From Citrus sinensis (taxonomy: Eukaryota > Streptophyta > Magnoliopsida > Sapindales > Rutaceae), in NCBI RefSeq assembly GCF_022201045.2, contig NC_068562.1:11407001-11471000 (forward strand): a stretch of DNA of 64,000 nt, written 5' to 3'. Positions within the stretch are counted from its first letter, which is position 1, and each line of letters opens with the position of its first letter. The translations under genes were made by a program, and so were the position numbers. This document shows positions 1 to 12,538 of this stretch, in pieces. The notes below the pieces were generated by a model. The model was not told where the DNA came from and did no database searches. It saw nothing but the letters and a program-made list of their open reading frames with translations.

Positions 1-653
1 ATATAAAATTATGGCAATCCCTTGCTTTTTACCATATTTTATTCGATTAATTAAATAATTAAAGATATTTATATTTCCAAAATCAAACAACTACTAAGGG
101 TAAAATAATAAGATCGGCAAAAAAAAAACTCAAGGGGATTTAGATATACTTTAAAATATTAAGAAGATTAATATTAGTTTTATCAAACAACAGAAGTTTG
201 GCTCTTTTTCCCCATGATCGACCAAATAAAACAGTTGTAAGCATTTACTATAGATAGAAACAAATCTTTTAATCTTTAAAGGCATGTAGAGGATGGAGAC
301 GGAGCATCCTGATGGCTTTAATTTAAAGCTCATGTATGTAAATTAAGACGATTTGTCAATACACTAGTAAGCAAATGACAATTACATGCACCCGTAAAAG
401 TTTAGATTGATATGCTAGTCACTCTGAAACTCTTTATCTTAAACAAATTTATTCCAAAATGAGTTGCCATATGATGTGGTACGAGTGATGATGGTATATG
501 CACACAATTTTTAAAGTTATTTTATTGCACAATAATTCTTCTTTTAATGAAGACCGCGTAATTTGGGATATACTATGACGTTGGATGATTGCACAGGATG
601 AATAAGGTATTTTTTCCACATTCTCACATTGATTAGGATAAATTTTAGAAGAG

Positions 654-826
654 TAATGCTAGGCATCCCATATTTAAGTCTTAATTTGAGTCTCAATCGA
701 TATGTCATTTATCCATTAGGTAGTAGTTAAATAATTTTACAAACTATAAAATTCATCGTTTAATAAATAAGTGGCACGTAATAGTGAGATCCAAATTAAG
801 ATTGAATTATTAATATTCCTAACATT
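654..826. repeat. MITE-like repeat, family A copy 1
   Basis: The left end (AATGCTAGGCATCCCATATT onward) and the reverse complement of the right end (AATGTTAGGAATATTAATAA onward) match imperfectly over about 40 bases, so the segment is a short terminal-inverted-repeat element. A diverged copy lies at 42047-42190 and shares the core TAGTTAAATAATTTTACAAA. No coding capacity. I could not fix a target-site duplication, so the superfamily is open. Confidence 0.6.
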
Positions 827-1966
827 ATTGATTTTGAAATGACTAACACTAGAGAAGATTAAAGTCTTAGAAAAGAAAGACCAGTAAAGCAAGCGAAACA
901 TAAACCGCACAGTATTTATACCCTAACAATCTTGTTTAAAAACGTTATTGCATGGCTTGCTTGATTCTGTCCTGTGCATAGAACAGAGGCTTAATTATGA
1001 TTATAGAGTAACATCTGCTTCCGCAGTTGTTATCTATCACAGTCGAGCCAGAAAATTAAACATAATAATAGTAGGGCAAGTGTGTAATAAAATAAATCAA
1101 TATTAGGTTTATTAGAAAAGTTGATCGGCTGATGAAGACTGAGTTATCAATTAATAAATAAAATATTGTATTTATAATCATTTTAGTCTCCCTCAAGCAC
1201 ACAGATTTGATGCTTGTCCTTTAATGCTATTATCATTAAAGTAATGAGGAACGACATATATTCTCTCTAAACAGTAAATTTAAATCAAACTTAATTTATT
1301 CCATGATGGATGCTTGCTTGGTTCAATTTAAAAGGAGTATAATTGATCTAGAGTTAGTATGAATGAAAGTGACGTATAATGACATTGTTTAATAAATTAG
1401 GTAATTATATGACTGCGAGAAAAATGATTAAAAACAGCATTATGAAATGATTAAAAACAACAAGTATTAATTTTGAATTCGAAGAAGGACATAACTTTTA
1501 CTTGTTATACTTTGATAATGGGGAAAAAAATGCCACAAGTGGTTCATAGTAAAGACCAACTGTGGATGGCAATTGGAAGCAAAAGGTTTCGATTTCTTTA
1601 ATGGAGCTCGAATTTGTTATGAATACGCGAGTGGAAGTATTACTTTTTAATTAATATCTTAAGTGCACGAGTATTTTTCCCTACGGTGGAATGATTTTAC
1701 TGATAAGAAAGAAATGCGATTAGTACTGTAAGATAAATCTTAATAGGTTTCCTCCCATTAAATGTAGATTCAAGAGACCGAATGATTTATATTAGGAAAT
1801 AAGGAAAATATACTTGGTATGAAGATACTTGAAAGAATGATGCAGAGGGGGGAAGGAAGAAGATGACTATTTTCTAACTCCTCTCGCTGCAATAGCTCAA
1901 CGATGTGAATTTATATGCGGCCACTCCCAGCCAAATGTATATAATGTATATGAAGTTTATTAAGCG

Positions 1967-2172
1967 GGTGTATTCGGTATAATATATTGTATTAAACTAT
2001 ATTGTATTATTATAATAAACTTCTTTTGCCTCGATTGAGGTAAAAGTCACTAAGTTTGCAGCATCACACAAACCTAAAGTTCCTTTAGATTTGTGTAATG
2101 CGCCATTTAGGCGCATTGTTGTGCATCATAATGCACCACAATGAACTCCAAAATTTTACCAAACATGTTATT
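1967..2172. repeat. Candidate MITE
   Basis: The segment begins CGGGTGTATTCGGTATAAT and ends in a run whose reverse complement starts CCAATAACATGTTTGGTAAA, giving weak terminal inverted repeats. The 7-mer TATTAAG flanks both sides and could be a target-site duplication. Inside are small palindromes, for example around 2025-2050 and 2098-2117. The ends are poorly conserved, so this is tentative. Confidence 0.35.
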
Positions 2173-4504
2173 GGTATTAAGTTAATATGAAGAGTATTTT
2201 AATATCTTATAATCTTATGTTCTAAATACACATTAAGTGAAAGATGAAGAAGATAAGAGGTATTTAATTAATCATAATTTAAGTGGACACATTAATTAAT
2301 TATAATTGAAGTGGATGCAATCACTTCTATGTTTGGTAGAAGATTAAGAGCCTATAAAATAATTGACAAGCTACACTTCACATATTGGATCCACATAACT
2401 AATGAAGATAGTGTATTAGTATTCTAAGATTCAAACCCAAATTAATAATGGCATGCTTTTTCAGCAGGCAATGTGTGGATGTAAATGTGTACTATATATA
2501 TTACAATATCTATCAAACTGTGCACTTGCAAATAAAGCAATTGAAACACTAACCATTTCGCACAAAATTAAGTATTAGTTTACAAGAATTAGGTGATGTT
2601 TGAGATGAAATTTTTTAGCCCATAAAATTTATTGATGGGATTGGTGATCTTATATTAATGTTCAATTTTGAAAGCTTTTGAGTTGGGTGTCAGTGTCACT
2701 AATCTAAGAGCCACAATGTCCCATAAGAAAATGAAAATGAAAATGATTGACAACAAAATCTCCCCTTTGTTTACGACAACTTTCCAAAGTATTCATGCTT
2801 GTCCTAGTCAATTTGCACTGAGCAAATATAAAATGCCAAGCAAAATGCGGAAAGCTTGTACAACTAGGTCACCTTTAGAAGCAGTTTCTTTTCTTCTTTT
2901 TTTCCCCCCGAAAAAAAGAAAATATTTCAGTAACTTCTTTAATTGCCAGCCAGATTCTGGAGATCTCTTTGTCTTTGTAGTTTGCATATTAAAGATAAAA
3001 CTATAGATCCAGACAAGTGGAGGGCAGCTGCTGGCTGCATGCTTACAAGTAATTATAAATTAAGATTGGATCAAGTTCAAGATTATAATAAACGATTCTT
3101 TGGCCTTTCTTAAGATTCCGCAGTTGTAGTTTTAAAATTTAGGGTATCAAAGAATTTGATAAATACTAATCGTTATGGTTTGAAAGATAAATTGATTTGT
3201 TCCATCATTTGTATAATAAAAAATTAATAATATTTTTACTATTTTTATCAAAATTATTATTTCAAAATTCATCTTCACTACACATTATAAATTTTTATTT
3301 TATAGTTATAACTTTTTTTTAAAAGTAACTATAACTTAAAAAAGGTACTTCAATGCTAAACAATCAATTAAGTTATGAAAAATCAACATTAAACCGGGAT
3401 TTTGCTTGGTTTGTTTTGTATTTGATTTTTGTTTTAAGATTCTAAGAAGAGAAAAGAGATAAAGCTATAATGAGTGCATTGCAGGGGAGAGTTAAAGCCA
3501 CTAATCAACAAGTTGAATTCTTCATTGACACATTAAGTAAAAGATCCGGCTACGGTAGATATGCTTTACATTAAAACACTCTTTCATAATCACATGATCG
3601 AAGTTACAACATGTTTTTTTTACTATTTATCATTTTGATTCTGTAATTATGAAAGAGTACTTTACGGTACAATATCTCCAATATAGTTATTGCCTTAAAT
3701 TATCAAACTAGGCTACTGTCTGCACGAGTGGAAACAGAAGAATCATTCAAACATGCATGCCTATGGATTTTAATATTAGTGATCATTATTTATCTAATCA
3801 AATAATATTCAAAAGGTTAATGCATATCCTCTTTGATATACATTATTATCATCGAATTTTTATAAGGTAGTGGGCGTTACTTGCAACTCAATCGTGGGAC
3901 AAGAATCAGCTAAAGTAATGCAAAGTATTTCCCTTGCCCAACTTGAGAAAGTGCTCACAATTAACCTTGTCCAACTTGAGAAAGTTCTCACAAGTAATCT
4001 AATTAATTAAGGAACAAGTTGATGTATTTGGGACAAGAATTTAACATAGGAAAAATTATTTTATCAAGAAAATATATCATATGCAATCATGTATGCTCAT
4101 TAGTAAGCTGTTGGGGTGAAAACGTTGTGTTTGAAGTGCAATTTGAGTGAATGGAAAACGCATCATGCTTAACAATCCTCTATCTAACATTCTAACTCAT
4201 TTCATTCTCTATCTTAACGATCTCCAAACTTAGTTTCAAAATTCAATTTGAGGACGTGAGTTCAAGTCTCTCGTAACTTATTTTATTTCATATCTTGATA
4301 ATATTGGATTGAGCATCAATATATATTGGATAAAAAACTGTAAGTTTATGTATCTGGAGACTGCTAATTTTAAGTTGTAATCATATTGATAGGTTGTGTA
4401 ATACAATCAATTTAATAGAATCTCATAGCCTTGAATTTGCCTTATTCATAGTATAAACACAAAGCACTTTCCTTGACCAATATATGCATTATGCAATCTC
4501 CAAA

Positions 4505-6079
4505 ATGGCAATCAGATCACTCTGCAGGGCAAAGCCTCTGCTGCGCGCACAACTCATCCAATCTCTTCACAAACCAAAACTCCGATACCACTTCTCTTCT
4601 CAAAATCACCACCACCACTACTCAGACCCTCCACCATCAGCAGACCTTGTTAGCGAAATTTCCCGCGTTTTAAGCGACCACAGGGACCCCCACCACGACT
4701 TGGAACTTTCCCTCAATACATTCACTCCAAGAATATCCACAAACTTAGTTGAACAAGTCTTAAAAAGGTGCAAGAATCTTGGGTTCTCCGCTCACAGATT
4801 CTTTCTTTGGGCCAAAAGAATCCCTGGTTTTGAACACAGTGCTGGTAGCTATCACATTTTGGTGGATATATTAGGAAGTACCAAGCAGTTTGCTTTATTA
4901 TGGGATTTTTTGATAGAGATTAGGGAGAATCAGTCTTTTGAAATAAACCCAGAAATTTTTTGGATTGTTCTTAGAGCTTATGCTAGAGCTAACTTACCTA
5001 ATGATGCCATTAGGGCTTTTAATAGAATGGTAGAGTTTGGTATTAAGCCTAGCATTTATGATCTTGATCAGCTGTTGCATGCTTTGTGCAAAAGAAAGCA
5101 TGTGAAGGTTGCCCATCAATTTTTTGACAATGCTAAGCATGAATTTACTCCAACTGTGAAAACCTATAGCATTTTGGTGAGGGGGCTGGGTGATGTTGGT
5201 GAGTTGAGTGAAGCGCGTAAGTTGTTCGATGAAATGCTTGAGAGAAAATGTCCGGTTGATATTCTTGCGCATAATAGTCTATTGGAAGCTATGTGCAAAG
5301 CGGGTAATATTGATGAAGCGCATGGAATGCTTAGAGAAATGCGTTCCATTGGAGCTGAGCCAGATGCTTTTAGTTACTCGATTTTCATTCATGCCTTTTG
5401 TGAGGCGAATGATATTCATTCGGTGTTTAGAGTGCTTGATTCGATGAAGAGGTACAATCTTGTGCCTAATGTGTTTACTTACAATTGTATAATCAGGAAA
5501 CTTTGCAAGAATGAGAAAGTTGAAGAGGCTTATCAACTTTTGGATGAGATGATAGAGAGGGGAGCCAACCCTGATGAATGGAGTTACAATGCAATCCTAG
5601 CTTACCATTGTGATCGTGCTGAGGTCAATATGGCTCTTCGGTTGATTACTAGAATGACAAAAGAAAATGTTATGCCAGATCGTCATACTTATAACATGGT
5701 GCTGAAATTGCTGGTAAGGGTGGGGAGATTCGATAGGGCAACCGAAGTTTGGGAGAGTATGGAGAAGAGAGGATTTTATCCTTCAGTTTCGACATATTCT
5801 GTCATGGTTCATGGTTTGTGCAAGAAGAAAGGTAAACTAGAGGAGGCATGCAAATACTTTGAGATGATGGTCGATGAAGGGATACCACCGTATTCTTCTA
5901 CAGTTGAGATGTTGAGGAACCGACTCGTGGGATTAGGATTTTTGGACATCATTGAGATACTTGCAGACAAGATGGAGCGAAGCACTTCTTGTACGATTCA
6001 AGAGCTAGCAAATGCAATGAGGGGCAAAACAGGATTCAGAAAATCAAGAAGCGAAGAAACAGAGCTTGAAAGTGATTGA
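4505..6079 (+). CDS. P-class pentatricopeptide repeat protein, probably mitochondrial (At1g52640-like)
   Basis: Single-exon gene of 524 codons. The protein is a run of 35-residue PPR motifs from roughly residue 90 to 480, with typical helix starts such as VKTYSILVRGLG, DAFSYSIFIHAFC, NVFTYNCIIRKLC and SVSTYSVMVHGLC, each followed by an EAxxLxxEM-type second helix. PPR proteins bind organellar RNA one base per motif. No E, DYW or SMR domain follows, so a P-class role in RNA stability, splicing or translation is expected. The N-terminus is rich in Arg, Ser, Leu and His with few acids, as in a mitochondrial presequence. An in-frame ATG lies at 4484, but I chose 4505 because its context (AAAATGG) is better and the length then matches what I recall for At1g52640 (about 523 residues). 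It is followed by the O-fucosyltransferase gene on the same strand, the same neighbour as in Arabidopsis. Confidence 0.93.
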   Translation: MAIRSLCRAKPLLRAQLIQSLHKPKLRYHFSSQNHHHHYSDPPPSADLVSEISRVLSDHRDPHHDLELSLNTFTPRISTNLVEQVLKRCKNLGFSAHRFFLWAKRIPGFEHSAGSYHILVDILGSTKQFALLWDFLIEIRENQSFEINPEIFWIVLRAYARANLPNDAIRAFNRMVEFGIKPSIYDLDQLLHALCKRKHVKVAHQFFDNAKHEFTPTVKTYSILVRGLGDVGELSEARKLFDEMLERKCPVDILAHNSLLEAMCKAGNIDEAHGMLREMRSIGAEPDAFSYSIFIHAFCEANDIHSVFRVLDSMKRYNLVPNVFTYNCIIRKLCKNEKVEEAYQLLDEMIERGANPDEWSYNAILAYHCDRAEVNMALRLITRMTKENVMPDRHTYNMVLKLLVRVGRFDRATEVWESMEKRGFYPSVSTYSVMVHGLCKKKGKLEEACKYFEMMVDEGIPPYSSTVEMLRNRLVGLGFLDIIEILADKMERSTSCTIQELANAMRGKTGFRKSRSEETELESD

Positions 6080-7366
6080 TAAATTTTCTTTGTTGTGTGG
6101 TTTGCTGCTGTTTGATTGGATGAATTGGGTTAGGGAAGCTCTGTAATGTGCTTGAGATGCTTTAAATTGTGCCAAATTTTCTTTTAATTGGCATTCATTT
6201 TAGCTTCATGTTATGGTAGTTAAATGGAACATAAGGAGTTGTCTTGTGAGCAAATTGAACCTTGTTCTTTACTCAAAAAAGTTTTAAAGAGTAATCAACT
6301 ACTTTGCAGGTTCATCCCCACATGTTGGCATTGCATTATGCAGTAAAACCACTTTCCCTGTCCAATGATAAGTGTCATATTTTATGTAGATGTCCTATAA
6401 AATTGAATATCAATCCCAAAACTAAATTAGATTCTTATAGACGTGGGAGCAGAATTTATAAATAAACAAAAAATTTAAGATAATTATTTCAGATTTAAAA
6501 ACTAATTAATTTATTAATAATTATAAATGGTCATCACATGATTCTAACCCAACTCAACTCAAACTTTTCCATAATGGATTTATATGATGCATATTTAATT
6601 GATTCAAGCTGATTCAATGTAATGAAGCAAATGAAAGATAAGAAAAAGTTGATAAACCTCCTCAACTAATGTGTTCGAACATAAAGCTAAAGCTGGATAT
6701 GATTTTAACATTACTTTCTTTGAGAACAAATTCCGCATGGGAACATGAACAGCAGCGTTGACTCCTTCCCATTATGTCCAATGATAAATGTGATGCAACA
6801 AATTCTACATTCGTGTCAGCTAATTTTGTTTACTCTAAAATCTCGTGTTGGCAATGTTTGATTACTTGGGTGAGTTTTGATTTTTAATATAGATATTGTA
6901 CATAATCATGTAACTTAGATCAACTAAAGATAGTGCCTAATAATTAAAATTTTGACAACAAAATAACATTAAAACTTTTTGTTATAATTTTTGGTCTCGT
7001 TATCAATATTCTGTATTTTTAAAATACTTGAAAAAAAGAGTAATCAAATAATGTCTAAAAAAAAAGTGTTTGACAATAATAAGCAAAAATACAAGCATAG
7101 AATATATATATATATATCATGCTAAATAAATGTAACTAAATAAGTACATGAGTTGAGAACAAGGACCTATTTGATAAAATGAAAAAACTAAACCCTTATT
7201 CAATAAAAGATTAGAAGTTAGGGAGCCAAAGAAGAAAGCAATTTTTATTTATTTATTTATTTTTTAAATCTGCATCTTCAAAAAACAAAAGCACTTGAGC
7301 CTCAACCTCATCAAATCGATCTGAAAACACAAAACTCTTAATTCTACGTCACATCAGATCAGATCT
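6080..7366. other. Intergenic region, 3' UTR then promoter of the next gene
   Basis: It contains the 3' end of the PPR transcript and the 5' leader of the O-fucosyltransferase gene. The middle is AT-rich with short runs such as a TA tract near 7108-7124 and TTTA repeats near 7245-7262. I see no RNA gene or transposon with clear ends. Confidence 0.5.
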
Positions 7367-7399
7367 ATGATTACGACTGCGATTATGATTATGAAATGA
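7367..7399 (+). promoter_or_regulatory. uORF of 10 codons overlapping the O-fucosyltransferase start codon
   Basis: An ATG at 7367 opens a 10-codon frame rich in Met and Ile that ends with TGA at 7397-7399. The main ATG is 7396-7398, so stop and start overlap as ATGA. The arrangement would favour re-initiation and could damp translation of the main frame. It matters only if the transcript starts upstream of 7367, which the sequence does not prove. Confidence 0.55.
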
Positions 7400-10228
7400 T
7401 TAAGTTAACAGTGAAACCAGTGTTCGTTTCCATCATATTGGGTCTTTCTCTTTTTCTTGCTGTCGTTTTGCTCTCTCCTTATACTACTTTTCTTTCGCTT
7501 TTTCCCTCCGCGTAAGCAGCTCCATTCCTCTTTATATTTTCACCCATTATTTTGTTTTATTTCGTATTAGCTTGGTTTCTTATAAAACCATTGAACGAAG
7601 GGACACTAGAGGGAACAGAAAAACGAATTTTGATTCTGTGTCTTTTAATGTTAAGATTTTTGCAGTTGAGCATTTGATATTGTTTCAGTTACAGGATTTT
7701 TTACTTTGTACTTTTTATATTTTTTCGGTCGTTTAATGCTAGATTCTAAGAAATGGTGTGATGCTAGATTGATATATTGTATTGGAAGTAAAAGATATGT
7801 GTTCTGTGATTGTTTTTTGGGATTTTTAGATCGGTGATTTTGGATTTCACCAGCCAATTAATGTAAGTGTAGTGTGCATTTATTTATTTTTTTAATTAAT
7901 GAAATGTGATTTGTATATTTGTAGAGGGGAATCTGATATATGGAGTGTGAGGAGGTTGGTAGATTGGAGGCCTTGCAAATGGTGGCTTCACAGACATTTG
8001 ACTCGTAAGTAGTTCTTTCTACACTTTGTTGATTTATGTGTTTCATCTTAAGTTTTTGAACATTTGGCAAAAAGATCTTTATGTTTTTAAGCCGTGCATT
8101 GTTAATGATTTGATGAAATCACATATTGACTTTACATGTTCAACATACTACACAAAGATTATATTTTGTAATTAGTGTTAAAGTTGAAATTGGGTTTCAT
8201 ATGCTTGATATAAAGTTATGCGTATAAAACTGCAGTATAACGTTTGAGGCTGTGGGACGGTCAAAGTTGGCATTGGGTTCAAGTCATTTTTGTTGATTTT
8301 TGAAATTCTGAGTCAATTTTAATTGGCTATCATTGCAGACAATTGCATTCGTTTTTTGTTGAAATCCTGCAGCTTTTCCAGCAAAGAGTAATGGATACAT
8401 CCGTGTGGATTGCTATGGTGGCCTCAATCAGATGAGAAGAGATGTGAGTGTATATTAGATATTTCTGATTGTGACTTGCAGATTCCTGTCTGATATTGTT
8501 GACAATTTATGCAGTTCTGTGATGGTGTTGGTGTTGCTCATTTGCTAAATGCAACTCTTGTTCTGCCAAAGTTTGAAGTGGCTGCATATTGGAATGAGTC
8601 AAGGTAAGTTGTGGTTATGCTTATGTACCATCATGGCATTGCTAGAGAGTGGGAACTCCGTAAAGATGGAATTGGAAGCCTATGCAGGAATGTGGATTCT
8701 CTCACTTGTGATTGATTACTTTTGTTAAATAGTTGGTCCCTGGAGTGCTATGTTAATATATGTTGCCTTTTTCTTAAGCATGATCTAAAATATAAAAACA
8801 TTACTTTTGAATTTTCATCACGGTTTTCTTAAGTTTGAAAAAATAACGTTATTAATGATAATCACGGATTCTTCTGTAAAACATTGAAAGTTAGTCTTGA
8901 ACCGTAAAGATACTTAGGTTGTAATTGATGCTTTTGCTTTTGCTTCCATGGAGCTAGCCAAGGAGTTGCTGTATGAATGTTTTTGATGTGATCCAAATGG
9001 TGCTCATTATATGCACCTTCTGATTTTGAGTTAGATCATGATGTTTATGGCTATGTAACATCGTAGAGTGTGAGGCTAATGAGTTGTCAAGTGCATTTTT
9101 AAGTTTCCATTTCTGTTTCTCTACACACACAGTATTCGTTTAACTCCTTAGCTTTACCTCAGTGATTTTGCAGATATATTTGAGGCCGACTACTTCATTC
9201 AACATATGGATGGCTTTGTTAAAGTTGTCAAAGAATTGCCTCCCGAGATTTCATCTAAAGAACCTTTTCATGTAGATTGTAGCAAACGGAAAGGACAATT
9301 TGATTATGTTGAAAGTGTTCTTCCAGCCCTGTTGGAACATAAGTATATCTCACTGACACCAGCAATGAGCCAGAGAAGGGACAGGTATTTTTTCGTGTCT
9401 CAAGTTTCCTTGCTTCATTACTTCATAATTTATTGCCCCGGATGAGTGTACTGCTATATTTTATCCTGAATCTGTGCTTACATAAAATCCTACAGGTACC
9501 CAAGATTTGCAAAAGCTGCTCTTTGTCAAGCATGCTACAGTGCATTACGTCTTACTAGATCCTTGCAGAAGAAAGCGGCTGAGCTTCTGGAAGCCATACC
9601 CAAACCTTTTCTCTCACTTCACCTTAGGTTTGAACCAGATATGGTTGCCTACAGCCAATGTGAATACCAAGGCCTTTCTCCCACCTCCATGCAAGCGATT
9701 GAGGCGGCAAGGGGTGATAGAAAACCATGGACTGGAGAGGTAGCTCGCATCTGGAGAAGACGGGGAAAATGCCCTCTTACACCCAATGAAACAGCTCTTA
9801 TACTTCAAGCACTTTCCATCCCAACAAACACAAATATATACCTGGCTGCAGGTGATGGCCTGATGGAAATTGAAGGGTTAACATCTGTTTACACCAATGT
9901 AGTTACCAAGTCCGCCCTTCATACTGGTGAGGATTTCACACGCATGCATGGGAACACAAAAGCTGCCTTGGATTATTACGTATCCATCAACAGCGATTCC
10001 TACATGGCTACATATTTTGGAAACATGGATAAGATGGTTGCAGCAATGCGTGCTTTTAAAGGGTTGTATAAAACTCTGTTCTTAAGCAGAAAAGCTTTTG
10101 CGGAGTTCACTTATCAAGGCTTGGAAGGGAAGGAGTTGATGCAAGCCTTGTGGAAGGTCCACAGAGATGATTTTCTTATGGGACGAGGGTCTGCTTTGCC
10201 GGACTGCTTTTGTGAATTTGAGTTGTAA
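7396..10228 (+). CDS. O-fucosyltransferase family protein (At1g52630-like)
   Basis: Six exons: 7396-7511, 7925-8004, 8373-8443, 8515-8603, 9163-9384, 9496-10228. Together they give 436 aa. All introns are GT-AG. Exon 5 must use the acceptor at 9161-9162, because the next AG (9172-9173) would bring a stop into frame. Residues 1-30 form a membrane anchor, so this is a type II Golgi protein. The body is a plant O-fucosyltransferase domain (formerly DUF246): GYIRVDCYGGLNQMRRD (exon 3), FCDGVGVAHLLNATLVLPKF (exon 4), HLRFEPDMVAYSQC (about 235-248, the GDP-fucose-binding type motif) and GRGSALPDCFCEFEL at the C-terminus. Such enzymes transfer fucose from GDP-fucose to protein or glycan acceptors; the acceptor here is unknown. 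A uORF overlaps its start codon. Confidence 0.9.
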
Positions 10229-10781
10229 TTTCATGTTCTTGGGTTAAACCTTTCCTCATATTCCATTTTTTTCTTATTATTGTTATTTTTAAATATTGAT
10301 GTCATAACAAAGATTGAAGGCATTTATTTGAATCCTGGTTTACACCTGACAGAATTTGTAACTTATGAGGTGGGTTTGACTAGAACTCACTTGGCTGAGT
10401 TTTTCAAAAAGTGAATGTACTTTCCCGAAATTAATCAAAATGAAAAAACCTTTTAATTGATAGTGATCTTGCTTTTTTTGTGAAATGTCTGTCATATGTC
10501 ATATTCGGAAATTTAATTTTTGTTGAATGAAGAGGATATCCTGATCCCTGAATTAGTTCTATGCCAAAAATTAAAGTGATTTCTAATAAAGGGTGCAAGT
10601 AATGGAAATTAAATGATCAAAAACAGTGCAAATAACAGAAATCAAATTGAATAGTTATTACTCAACACATTCCTCACGTTTTATTGCCTTCAAAGTGAAT
10701 TGCTCATAATTGTAGAATTCAAAAGTCTCCAAAAAAAAAAAATCCCATCGTTAAATTTTTTCTCCTATATATTTAGCACAA
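10229..10781. other. Intergenic spacer
   Basis: This holds the 3' UTR of the O-fucosyltransferase gene and the upstream region of the barwin-like gene. A TATATATTTA element at 10766-10775 lies only a few bases before the first in-frame ATG (10782), too close to be its TATA box unless translation starts further in or an upstream exon exists. Nothing else recognised. Confidence 0.45.
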
Positions 10782-11466
10782 GTGAATGAACCTAACATAT
10801 CTCCTTTTCTCCTTGCAGTGAGGCTATTGCATCTGGCAATTGCGTTAGCCTTGATGAGCAGAACAGCCTACATAGTATATGGGGATATCGGCACTGCAAC
10901 ATCTTATAACCCACCATATATATGTGAGCCAAATCATTCTTCTGTCACCTCGATAAATTTGCAACAAAAATCAAAGTTTACAAAGAATTTAAGAAATAAA
11001 AAGAAACATATTCTATGAGTTTCTCTAGTATTCTTAGTTCTTGTTGCCTTTTATTCTTCCAGCAACCAGATGCTATGGAAACAGACAAGACCAGTTCCCA
11101 CCAAGCAAGTTATTTGTCGCAGTGGATGAAGGATTGTCGGATAATGGAGCTGCTTGCGGAAGGCGCTATAAAATGAGATGCTTGAGTGGAGCTGATCGAC
11201 CGCACAAGCACCAAATTGTTGATGTAAAAGTAGTGGATTTCTGCTCACAGATACCCTGTCCATCTACAACAAAACTGTCACTGATGCCTTCACAGCCATT
11301 TCCCACCATCATGACCAAAAGATCGATGTTGAATACATACAGTATATGCTTCTTTCTTCATTGTCATCTTCTTGTTGAAAGAACCTTATGAAAAAACCAT
11401 TATCTGCTAACCTTAATTATAATTCTCTTCCATCTCTGAATTTATTGAATTCTTTGCAGGATTTGA
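10782..11466 (+). pseudogene. EG45-like / plant natriuretic peptide-like (barwin-fold) gene with a frameshift
   Basis: Exons 10782-10923, 11063-11341 and a tiny last exon 11460-11466 that completes the family's usual C-terminal EYIQI. The N-terminus is a hydrophobic signal peptide, followed by GTATSYNPPY and then RCYGNRQDQFPPSKLFVAV, DNGAACGRRYKMRC and VDVKVVDFC-like blocks with the conserved cysteines. This matches the secreted double-psi beta-barrel proteins related to expansin domain 1. After PCPST (near 11266-11282) the frame must change to read TDAFTAISHHHDQKIDVEYI, which the family requires. The exons sum to 428 nt, one short of whole codons, so one base has been lost or miscalled there. 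Read literally, the frame runs on to 11391 with an unrelated tail. The start is also unsure: a CAG acceptor-like site lies just before the signal peptide. It may be a real null allele or an assembly error. Confidence 0.75.
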
Positions 11467-12538
11467 TGAGCAAGTACAACAGGAATAAAGCAAAAGCAAT
11501 TGCAACTTCTGCTTTTGTTTATAAAATCATGGTAGAGAAAAAAAAAGAAGAACAATGTATATTTGTGATGTATGACATTAATTTCCTTTCTATATGATTT
11601 TCACAATTAACTACAAGTTGTAGCATGACTAAAAATGCTGTCAGTCTTGAAAATTAGTGGAGTAAAGTTGAATAACATACAGTAAACCGAACAAAACTCT
11701 GCTTTGTCGCATAATACGCAATCGTTGTTGGTTTATAAGAAATCTGACTTCTGCTAGGATGCATGATGAACACCTGTCAAAGAACACTATCTAAATTAAA
11801 AACACACTTGTGATCAAATGTAAATACAAAAATTAAACTGAAAGCATGAATAACTCTTGGGGACCAACAATTGACATGTCATACAGAGTTCTTGAGATCA
11901 GTCCTGCGAGGCACTCAAGTTTTTCAAAACTTAAAATCCATGCTCTCTGACAACTGATGAAGAAAAAAAACCCTTGCCTTATTTGGCAATGACTTCTCTC
12001 CTCAGAGTAGAAGATCACATTCCTAGACACTTTCACAATCATTCATATCAGAAAGCAACAAAAGAAAATACCAGTACATACCTCCAATCAGAGTCACGCA
12101 TGGTTCAATATCCCGTAAGCATGAGTTATTACCTTAATTGTAGAAAATTAAGGGCTAAGACAAATTTATCTTCATCAAATTGCACTGAACTGCCTGCTAA
12201 GTTTATAAAAGATTAGAATATTAGCCATTAACACAAGGTTATATATCAAATTGAATATACAATATGAATTGTAGAGAATTTACCGTCCATGTTTTCTGCC
12301 ATAACACTTGAAGAATGGAATAGATCCTCATTTCTCAGGGCCAATCTGTCGAGTCATACGGCCAGAAGTTACCAGAAACAAACATATAAAAGATACTCAA
12401 CAAGAAATAAAGCATTTAGGCAGACTCACTTGTGAGTTCTGTGGCCAACCAAAGAGTGAGTTCTGTGGCCAACCAAAGATTAAGTTCTTTTGTTTCTATG
12501 AAGCCGAATGTAGTTTCTAGACATGTAATCTACATTAA
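11467..12538. other. Intergenic region between convergent genes
   Basis: The 3' sides of the barwin-like gene (+) and of the 814-aa PPR gene (-) meet here. I see no conserved frame. A perfect 24-bp tandem duplication lies at 12432-12479 in the probable 3' UTR of the PPR gene. Confidence 0.45.
12432..12479. repeat. Perfect 24-bp tandem duplication
   Basis: Unit beginning GTGAGTTCTGTGGCCAACC occurs at 12432-12455 and again at 12456-12479 with no mismatch, followed by a decayed partial copy (TTAAGTTCT). It lies about 60 bases beyond the stop codon of the minus-strand PPR gene, so it is probably in the 3' UTR. Identical copies suggest a recent slippage or duplication event. Confidence 0.9.

Larger units (their letters stand above)
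1..4504. other. Gene-free AT-rich intergenic region
   Basis: No open frame here has recognisable protein similarity, and the longest (2668-3006) is a chance frame with low-complexity stretches. The region holds two MITE-like repeats (listed separately) and many short A/T runs. The last few hundred bases should contain the promoter and 5' leader of the PPR gene that starts at 4505, but I cannot place a TATA box with confidence. Confidence 0.6.

Noticed and set aside
2668-3006. 112-codon open frame
   Set aside because: Low-complexity Lys/Met and Phe/Pro runs, no homology I recognise, no start context or neighbours that support a gene.
9172-9384. Exon 5 of the O-fucosyltransferase starting at 9174
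   Set aside because: That acceptor puts a TGA in frame within a few codons. The acceptor at 9161-9162 keeps the conserved DFADIFEADYF reading.
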